Positions 15,602 through 21,000 of a stretch of DNA of 21,000 nt are shown piece by piece. The notes beneath the pieces were generated by a model. That model did not search any database. It was not told the DNA's origin and saw only the letters and a list, made by a program, of their open reading frames with translations. The DNA is from Bacteroidota bacterium (GTDB lineage: Bacteria; Bacteroidota; Bacteroidia; UKL13-3), in assembly GCA_010027395.1 (NCBI GenBank), contig RGVD01000018.1:1-21000 (forward strand). The letters are read 5' to 3'. The stretch's first letter is position 1. Every line of letters begins with the position of its first letter. The translations under genes and the position numbers were made by a program.

Positions 15602-15633
15602 AAAACCGAGGTGTATTCATCTCGGTTTTTTTT
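15602..15633 (+). terminator. Intrinsic terminator after the TPR gene
   Basis: AAAACCGAG (15602-15610) pairs with CTCGGTTTT (15621-15629); the inner GTG/CAT extends the stem to 12 bp with one G-U pair and a TATT loop. A run of eight or more T follows. It separates pdhA-TPR from ribH. Confidence 0.87.
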
Positions 15634-15676
15634 ATATAATTTTATAAAACAAATACAATAAAATCGACAAACCATT

Positions 15677-16162
15677 ATGGCAACCCAACTAAAAAATTTA
15701 TCAGAAACAAATATTAAAAACAATAATCTTTTCAAAAAAGCAAAAATAGGTATCGTGGTATCTGAATGGAACATAGAAATAACTAATTCTCTTTTACAAG
15801 GAGCTTGTAACTTTTTGATGGAAAAAGGTGTGAAAGAAAAAAATATACATATTAAGTACGTACCAGGTTCATTTGAACTTCCACTGGGTGCTCAATGGTT
15901 GGCACAGCAAAATATAGATGCTGTTATTACACTTGGTTGTGTTATTCAAGGCGAGACAAGACATTTTGATTTTATTTGTCAAGCATGTGCTGATGGAATT
16001 ATGCAAGTAGGGTTACATTCGAATAAACCCATCGTTTTTGGTGTGTTAACTACTCAAAATCAGCAGCAAGCAATTGACAGATCAGGTGGAAAGCATGGAA
16101 ATAAAGGTATTGAAGCTGCTGAAACGACATTGAAAATGTTAGAGCTTAAATCAATACTATAG
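15677..16162 (+). CDS. ribH: 6,7-dimethyl-8-ribityllumazine synthase
   Basis: A 161-residue lumazine synthase of standard length. It shows SEWNIEITNSLLQGA with the aromatic residue that stacks on the pyrimidine (W31), VPGSFELPLGAQWLA (63-77), GCVIQGETRHFDFICQ with the catalytic histidine (H96), FGVLTTQNQQQAIDRSG with the phosphate-binding arginine (R135), and GGKHGNKGIEAAETTLKM. It condenses 5-amino-6-ribitylamino-uracil with dihydroxybutanone phosphate, the penultimate step of riboflavin synthesis, usually as a large oligomer. It stands alone after a terminator. I saw no FMN riboswitch in the short upstream gap. Confidence 0.96.
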   Translation: MATQLKNLSETNIKNNNLFKKAKIGIVVSEWNIEITNSLLQGACNFLMEKGVKEKNIHIKYVPGSFELPLGAQWLAQQNIDAVITLGCVIQGETRHFDFICQACADGIMQVGLHSNKPIVFGVLTTQNQQQAIDRSGGKHGNKGIEAAETTLKMLELKSIL

Positions 16163-16218
16163 TTTCGAAGATTATTTTATTATACTTCAATTCTGTTTTA
16201 CAATATTATCAATAAATA

Positions 16219-16255
16219 AAAAATCCCGTTTGAAACATTTCAAACGGGATTTTTA
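16219..16255. terminator. Bidirectional intrinsic terminator
   Basis: AAAATCCCGTTTGAAA (16220-16235) is a perfect inverted repeat of 16238-16253, with T-rich tracts on both outer sides. It lies between ribH and the convergent large secreted-protein gene and serves both. Confidence 0.92.
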
Positions 16256-16272
16256 TTTACATATTGTTATAA

Positions 16273-17271
16273 CTATGGATTAATGGTTATAACACCTAGA
16301 CTACTGTTTGCATCCAATACTGGATAATCATTAAAGTCTACAGATGCATCGCCATTTAAGTCATTTAAATCATAACCTAGTACTCCAGCTGAACTGGCAA
16401 GATCCAAACTAGGATAGTCGTTAAAATCTACCGAACCATCTTGGTTGATATCTCCACTATACAATCCAAATACTCCACTACCTAAATCAACTAAATTATC
16501 ACCATACGCTTTTGAAGCTAAGTTGCTGAAATTATAACTATTACTACTATTGTTAAAGGTAATAGCAGTTGAACTCCAAACAGATATAGAATTACGATGT
16601 TTAAGTACAATATAATATGTTCCTCCGCTAGCAGTTGCAGGCAATGAAATATTACCTACTCCATTTGTTCCTACTGTACCTACCGTAGTTGATACTAAAG
16701 CAAATGGAGATGTAGAACTATGTAATTCAATAGTAATTGTATCTGCAACAGAAGAAGAGCCAACACCAATTGCAGAAAATGGAGCATTTATCATGGTACT
16801 ACCACCTTGATATAAACCTTGCAAGTATGCTGTTAATGTTAGAGGAGTGCTAAGTGTTAAAGTAGTTGCAGAATCAGTATGAGAATTATTTGATGTTCCG
16901 CAAGCATTTGTAGTTCTAACTCTGTAATAGTAGGTAGCACCTGATGTTAAGCCACTCACAATTTGAGAAGTACCGATAACTTGTAAATTGTTATAACCAG
17001 TTAAGATTGAAGTAAAAGTAGGATCTGTTGCTACATCTAAATTATAGCTAGTTGCTGCAGCTATAGCTGACCAATTAATTGTAAATCCACTGGTTGATAG
17101 GTTCGTAATATTAAATGTATCTACACCAGCAAACACCGTAAATGAAGTGTATATAGTATCATTATAGATATCATTATCACCTGCATAATTAGAATAAATT
17201 TTTACATTGTAGGTTCCAACACGGGTTGGTGTGAAAGATGCAAAAGAAATAGGATTGGTTGAACCACCCAC
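16273..17271 (-). CDS. C-terminal part of a giant secreted protein (FN3 and dockerin-like tail), split by frameshift
   Basis: A 332-residue frame beginning at GTG 17271 in the next frame of the upstream gene. It has no signal peptide, and its first ~48 residues (SFTPTRVGTYNVKIYSN...GDNDIYNDT) are the second half of a CARDB-like beta-sandwich begun in the other frame. An FN3 domain follows at ~51-138 (INWSAIAAATSYNLDVA, YYYRVRTTNACG). Next is the Bacteroidota domain with LTAYLQGLYQGGSTM and YYIVLKHRNSISVWSS, then two dockerin-like calcium loops, DINQDGSVDFND (274-285) and DLNGDASVDFND (304-315). It ends with the INP tail common to such secreted proteins. It is almost certainly the end of the protein encoded at 17271-20702. 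Independent expression by stop-start coupling (TAGTG) is formally possible. Confidence 0.8.
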   Translation of the reverse strand: MGGSTNPISFASFTPTRVGTYNVKIYSNYAGDNDIYNDTIYTSFTVFAGVDTFNITNLSTSGFTINWSAIAAATSYNLDVATDPTFTSILTGYNNLQVIGTSQIVSGLTSGATYYYRVRTTNACGTSNNSHTDSATTLTLSTPLTLTAYLQGLYQGGSTMINAPFSAIGVGSSSVADTITIELHSSTSPFALVSTTVGTVGTNGVGNISLPATASGGTYYIVLKHRNSISVWSSTAITFNNSSNSYNFSNLASKAYGDNLVDLGSGVFGLYSGDINQDGSVDFNDYPSLDLASSAGVLGYDLNDLNGDASVDFNDYPVLDANSSLGVITINP

Positions 17272-17295
17272 TATTGTATGTAACTACTAGGACCT
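17262..17295 (-). other. Apparent frameshift site joining two parts of one gene
   Basis: On the minus strand, reading ...GPSSYIQ meets TAG (17273-17271), while the adjacent frame reads IVGGSTNPISF across the same bases and continues for 332 residues. One added base or two removed bases would restore a single protein. The spot contains the tandem tetramer TACATACA (17288-17281 region), a possible slippage point. Confidence 0.75.
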
Positions 17296-20200
17296 GTAAT
17301 TGAAATACCATAAGAAACCGTGTTTGCAGTTGAAGTACCTACGTTAGCAATATCAGCAGTAATATTCAATGCAGCACCAGATGGAAGGTTAGAACATAAT
17401 CCTCCAATATTCGAAGGTCTAACATCATTTGTAGTGTCGATAAAACGAATATCATCAAAATCTACATATGAGTTATTAGTGGTTCCAAACCAATCTAATT
17501 GGAATTTTACCAATAAATCATTTCCACCACCTACATAACCAGCTAGGTTCAAATTAACATTAGTATAATCTGAAGTAGCGGTATGATTAGCCCCAGTAAT
17601 TACATAAGCGTAGTTATAACTTGCCCCACAATCTGATGATATCAAAACTTTGATACTATCAACAGATTGCAAAGCTGTAGGTGCACCACCTGTAAAATCG
17701 GTAACTTTATATTTAAATCTTAATTGATATGCAGCAGTAGCTCCTGTAATTCTTGGTGAACTTAATACTGCATTTGAATTAAAAGTAGAAGTACTTAAAA
17801 TCAAAGCTCTCATTGAATTACTTCCAGATACACCAGTACCTGCGTTTCCATAAAATCTGAAATTAGCAGTTGACCAACCAGTAGGCATAGCCGTGCTAAG
17901 ATTGAAATTTTGAACATGCGGAGCACTTGTAGGAACAACAACTGTTCTCGATACATTGAACAAGGTGTCGTTGATAGCATTGTTATCAGCCCCACTTCTA
18001 GTCCATGCTTTGAAAGTATAAGTACCAGCAGCACTCATGTTATAATTGTTATTCAACGTAACAACCTTTATTCCATCTGTGGTCAAAGTATCTGAATTAA
18101 TTACAATTGGACCAAATGAAGTGGTGGTTCCATTTGGATCTGTTGCAGTTCCATATACTGAAAGTGGGTTTACCGAAAAGTCTTGTGTTAGTAAACCTAA
18201 GTTTTGAACATTTACACTATAGGTGGTGTTTGCAGAACCTGCGCACAAACCTGGACTTACTAAATCTGTTACACCCAAATCGTTGTTAATTTTCAAACGA
18301 GGTTCGATCATAAATCTAAATTGGTTGTTGGCATTTACCGCAAAATCATTCCAAGGTGATGTACTATATGTAGCTCCTTGTCTGAAATAGAAAGTTCCTG
18401 ATCTGATAGGATTTTCGTTTTGGTAAGCAAAACCAATATTGTTGGATGTTAATTGTCTAACACCCACATAGAAATAGCCTGAACGAATAGCAACCGAAGG
18501 TACTGATAAATTATAAATACCATTTACTGTAGTTTGAGGTGAAGATACCCACAATGCATTCATTTTTGGTCCGAATGTGCTTCCTGAATCTTCGTATATT
18601 ACTACTGAAAAAGATTGTGCAGACCATCCAGCACTCGTAAAGTCAACATTTACTTGGTTAACAAAATTATTAACGGGCGTATTGAATTTAGCCATTAATT
18701 CTCCTTGAGGGTTGGTTCCTAAATTACCTGTTCTTCCTATAAATGGACGAGTATAGCTAAGTGCATTTAAAGTGTTTTCTCTAATCCAAGTAATGGTATC
18801 GTTTGTGGTATTTTGATCTCCAGTAGGAACAGCGGCAGTAATGGTGTCATAACCTAAATTCAAAGGTGTATATCCTGGTAAGGTATAGGTTAAATCTGTT
18901 AAAGCTCCAACTGAAGGAATATTGTAAGTTAAGGTAGCAGTATTTGCGCCTTTGATAGTAACTGTTATAAGCGAGTTGGTTAAAGTTGATATACCATTGC
19001 TTTTTACTCTTACCCTAATGCTATCCAATGTACCCACTGGTATTTTACCATAAGTATAAATAATTCTTGCTTGCAAGTCATTGGTAATAAATGGTGAAGC
19101 AGTTGCTTCGTATGCACCTTTATAACAAGTGGCCGCACGCGCGTTGTTGTCAATATCAGCAAGTACACTAGAAATTCTAGGTGCAGACAAATCTGCATCT
19201 GCTAATGAGGTACCTGATAAATATGGTTGCTGTGTGTTTGAAAATGTTGGTAATTTTGTTAATGAATTTGCATCGTTGGTTGACCAAGCAATTGCAGTTG
19301 TAATAGTAATACCTCCAGCAGCTGAAGGCACACCTATAGTGTAGGGTGAACCATAGTATACATTATTATCAACATTGTACGTAGGACCGGTATAATAATA
19401 AATAGCTGCCAAATAAAAATTTGCTCCTGCAAGAGTAGTTAAACCTGTTCTAGTAACACTGAATATGTTATTTTTGACATTAATTGTAGCGGAAGAAGAA
19501 CTGTTAAATACCATAAATCCATATGCTCTTACACTCGTGGTAGTTGACCCAGAGCTAGTTCCACCAATACGAACAGTATTGTGATAAACATTAACCACGC
19601 CTGGATTACTTCCAGTTACGTAAATTCCATTACAACCATTTGTGTAGGCTGAGTTAACTCCTGAATTTGTTTGCATTAACACTACGCTATTGTTAATGAT
19701 GTTTATGGTATTTCCATTTGTTGCTACCGGCAATGCAGCTGTAATTCCAAACAAAGCTGTTCCAGAATAAACTGAAGATTTAAGATCATATATTCTGTTT
19801 CTAGTAATATTGGCAGTTATCTTGGTAGTTCCAGTAGTCAAGCCAATATACATGGCTCTAGTCGTTTGTCCATTACTTGAAGAGAAAGATGAAGAGTGAA
19901 AGAAAGCATTAGAATCAATGGTTATTATACCAATGTTGTTTGTATTGAAATTTAATCCAACATTTCCAAAATCTTTGATGGTATTGTTTTTTATAACAAT
20001 ATTGTCCGTAACCACGTTTGTAGAGTTGTTTGTCACTCCATCCATGATCACTGGATTTCTAGAACCTGTAATAACACAATTTGCTATGGTATTATTTGAA
20101 TTTGAAGGGGTAGATGCAGTAGTGTTTAATAAATAAATGTTAGCACAACCTGCAGGGGCAGTTGGTCCAGCTGCATTTGGAGAACTGTGCGTGAAAGTAA

Positions 20201-20702
20201 CATATCTAAATTCATTTCTAGTAGCACCATTATTTAATCTAAGCGTAACATTAGAATTTGATGCAGTTCCCGAACTAACATTAGACCAAAATTCTAGCAT
20301 AGATGTTGATCCTGTGCCACCTACTCTACCATCGATCACTACACTATCCGCACCATTTAAATCAATTAAATTTATTCCCGCTGTTGTAGTAGAAACTTGA
20401 ACCATTGATGTTACACTTGAACCTGGTCCTATCACTACTGTTGTGTAAGAAGCCGAGCCTGTTCCACTTTGATTTAGACTTGCACTAGCTGACATTGAAA
20501 AACTAGAGTTAATTCTGATATCAATGTTTCCTTGATAAACACCTGAATTGATATCAGAAAATGCGCCAATAAGAGAGGAATAACCTCCTGGAGAACTTGC
20601 ACCTGAGCCTGCGGTGGACGTAACTGTTACTTGTTGTGCCTTTGCTTGAATAACCGTAAAGGCTATTAAAAGCAAGATTAATTTTTGTAATTTTTTGTTC
20701 AT
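17271..20702 (-). CDS. Giant secreted beta-helix/adhesin-like protein, N-terminal part
   Basis: A 1143-residue frame with a signal peptide (KKLQKLILLLIAFTVIQAKA, cleavage near 22). Residues ~95-480 are a right-handed parallel beta-helix rich in Asn/Ser/Thr turns (NNTIANCVITGS, IVIKNNTIKDFGNVGLNF, NIINNSVVLMQTNS, VNVYHNTVRIGG, ATINVKNNIFSV). Then come CARDB-like beta-sandwiches (~540-640 and ~800-920, with NDLGVTDL). A choice-of-anchor J/cleaved-adhesin type domain follows at ~925-1085 (PTGWSTANF, LRFKYKV, VDFDDIRF), and the next sandwich breaks off at GPSSYIQ. It is likely exported to the surface, perhaps as a polysaccharide-binding or adhesive protein; no catalytic residues could be assigned. 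Joined with the downstream frame the protein would be about 1,475 residues. Confidence 0.85.
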   Translation of the reverse strand: MNKKLQKLILLLIAFTVIQAKAQQVTVTSTAGSGASSPGGYSSLIGAFSDINSGVYQGNIDIRINSSFSMSASASLNQSGTGSASYTTVVIGPGSSVTSMVQVSTTTAGINLIDLNGADSVVIDGRVGGTGSTSMLEFWSNVSSGTASNSNVTLRLNNGATRNEFRYVTFTHSSPNAAGPTAPAGCANIYLLNTTASTPSNSNNTIANCVITGSRNPVIMDGVTNNSTNVVTDNIVIKNNTIKDFGNVGLNFNTNNIGIITIDSNAFFHSSSFSSSNGQTTRAMYIGLTTGTTKITANITRNRIYDLKSSVYSGTALFGITAALPVATNGNTINIINNSVVLMQTNSGVNSAYTNGCNGIYVTGSNPGVVNVYHNTVRIGGTSSGSTTTSVRAYGFMVFNSSSSATINVKNNIFSVTRTGLTTLAGANFYLAAIYYYTGPTYNVDNNVYYGSPYTIGVPSAAGGITITTAIAWSTNDANSLTKLPTFSNTQQPYLSGTSLADADLSAPRISSVLADIDNNARAATCYKGAYEATASPFITNDLQARIIYTYGKIPVGTLDSIRVRVKSNGISTLTNSLITVTIKGANTATLTYNIPSVGALTDLTYTLPGYTPLNLGYDTITAAVPTGDQNTTNDTITWIRENTLNALSYTRPFIGRTGNLGTNPQGELMAKFNTPVNNFVNQVNVDFTSAGWSAQSFSVVIYEDSGSTFGPKMNALWVSSPQTTVNGIYNLSVPSVAIRSGYFYVGVRQLTSNNIGFAYQNENPIRSGTFYFRQGATYSTSPWNDFAVNANNQFRFMIEPRLKINNDLGVTDLVSPGLCAGSANTTYSVNVQNLGLLTQDFSVNPLSVYGTATDPNGTTTSFGPIVINSDTLTTDGIKVVTLNNNYNMSAAGTYTFKAWTRSGADNNAINDTLFNVSRTVVVPTSAPHVQNFNLSTAMPTGWSTANFRFYGNAGTGVSGSNSMRALILSTSTFNSNAVLSSPRITGATAAYQLRFKYKVTDFTGGAPTALQSVDSIKVLISSDCGASYNYAYVITGANHTATSDYTNVNLNLAGYVGGGNDLLVKFQLDWFGTTNNSYVDFDDIRFIDTTNDVRPSNIGGLCSNLPSGAALNITADIANVGTSTANTVSYGISITGPSSYIQ

Positions 20703-20728
20703 GGTTTTATTAGTTAATTGTTAAAACA

Positions 20729-20757
20729 ATGATATTTTATTAATTGATAAATGTCAA
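20729..20757 (-). promoter_or_regulatory. Promoter of the giant secreted-protein gene
   Basis: On the minus strand, TTGACA (20757-20752), 17 bases, then TATCAT (20734-20729) fits a sigma-70-like layout. The same bases read TTG-N20-TATCATTG, one mismatch from the Bacteroidota -7 box. The start codon at 20702 would give a leader of ~20 bases. It overlaps the 3' end of the edge reading frame. Confidence 0.5.
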
Positions 20758-21000
20758 GATATTTTTTTTGTGTAAGAGCGAAATAGGGTGTCTCTGAGGT
20801 ACTAAAAAACTATAAGTTTCTGTATTGCGCAAGTGGAACGTTCCAGAAGAGGTTCGCAAGCCGGTTAGCCCATTTGCCACGATCACCTTGCAGGAAGTAC
20901 TTAGAGTAGAAGTGCAGCCGTAGAGCGAGAATTTCGTGGGATCATTCGAGGAAGTCGGACCCGGTATGAAACTTATTCCATTAACAATCCAGGGACCTAC
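20740..21000 (-). CDS. Unidentified reading frame open to the right edge (partial, doubtful)
   Basis: On the minus strand a frame runs without stops from the edge to TAA at 20742-20740: 86 codons with no internal ATG, so any start lies outside the window. The deduced tail (GPWIVNGISFIPGPTSS..., YGCTSTLSTSCKVIVANG..., ending HKKNILTFIN) matches no family I know; it is Ser/Thr-rich with two Cys in its middle. The first ~180 bases are about 49% GC, with codons (CCC, ACG, TCG, CTC, GGC, CGC) rare in the neighbouring genes; the last ~27 codons are AT-rich like the host. It may be the 3' end of a recently acquired gene, or non-coding sequence that is open by chance. Confidence 0.35.
   Translation of the reverse strand, partial: VGPWIVNGISFIPGPTSSNDPTKFSLYGCTSTLSTSCKVIVANGLTGLRTSSGTFHLRNTETYSFLVPQRHPISLLHKKNILTFIN
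20834..20845. repeat. Perfect 12-bp palindrome
   Basis: TGGAACGTTCCA is fully self-complementary and lies at the left edge of the GC-richer segment, about 130 bases upstream of the giant secreted-protein gene. It could be an operator or chance. Confidence 0.25.

Noticed and set aside
15634..15676. FMN riboswitch before ribH
   Set aside because: The gap after the terminator is only about 43 bases and AT-rich, too short for the RFN element and without its conserved segments.
20137..20400. 87-codon frame on the plus strand within the giant protein gene
   Set aside because: It is antisense to a long, well-supported coding region with clear domain content; the low-complexity repeats readily leave antisense frames open.
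20948..20962. GAGGAAGTCGGACCC looks a little like the conserved 5' GAGGAAAGTCCGGGC of RNase P RNA
   Set aside because: It differs at several conserved bases, and the other hallmark segments of RNase P RNA are not visible nearby.

Overview
The window is a chromosomal segment of a low-GC Bacteroidota bacterium, most likely from the Sphingobacteriia/Chitinophagia/Saprospiria side of the phylum. Support comes from the gene families (a DUF4199 membrane protein, a START-like family protein, a recF-DUF721 pair, a fused FTCD enzyme, and a giant secreted protein with the Bacteroidota-type HRN/dockerin-like tail), from TAnnTTTG-type promoters, and from weak Shine-Dalgarno sites. No rRNA, tRNA, IS element, phage gene or CRISPR array was seen.

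Layout. 1-224: the 3' end of an RsmI/YraL-like methyltransferase, convergent across a strong bidirectional terminator with an enoyl-CoA hydratase (275-1066, minus). 1233-3330 (minus): a possible four-gene regulatory operon, transcribed as degenerate receiver protein, ECF sigma factor, one-TM putative anti-sigma protein, and secreted Spy-like helical protein, ending at a clear terminator. 3331-4275: a very AT-rich gene-free stretch. 4276-4662 (minus): a START-like domain protein. 4742-7125 (minus): ugd and uxs, which turn UDP-glucose into UDP-glucuronate and then UDP-xylose for surface glycans, followed by a terminator.

7340-10355 (plus): a predicted outer-membrane protein overlapping waaA (Kdo transferase), then two translationally coupled small membrane proteins, the second a DUF4199 member. 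10419-12110 (minus): bifunctional glutamate formimidoyltransferase/formimidoyl-THF cyclodeaminase, with a terminator-like hairpin just before its start codon. 12313-13741 (minus): recF and its DUF721 (DciA-like) partner. 13872-16162 (plus): pdhA, a membrane-anchored TPR protein, a terminator, and ribH.

16273-20702 (minus): a very large secreted beta-helix protein interrupted by an apparent frameshift near 17271. Its C-terminal part carries a fibronectin III domain and two dockerin-like calcium loops. The last ~180 bases (20821-21000) are about 49% GC, far above the surroundings, and hold an unidentified reading frame open to the window edge.

Most of the window is conserved housekeeping. The parts that deserve a second look are the receiver/sigma/anti-sigma cluster, the broken giant surface protein, the compositional jump at the right edge, and the hairpin leader of the FTCD gene.
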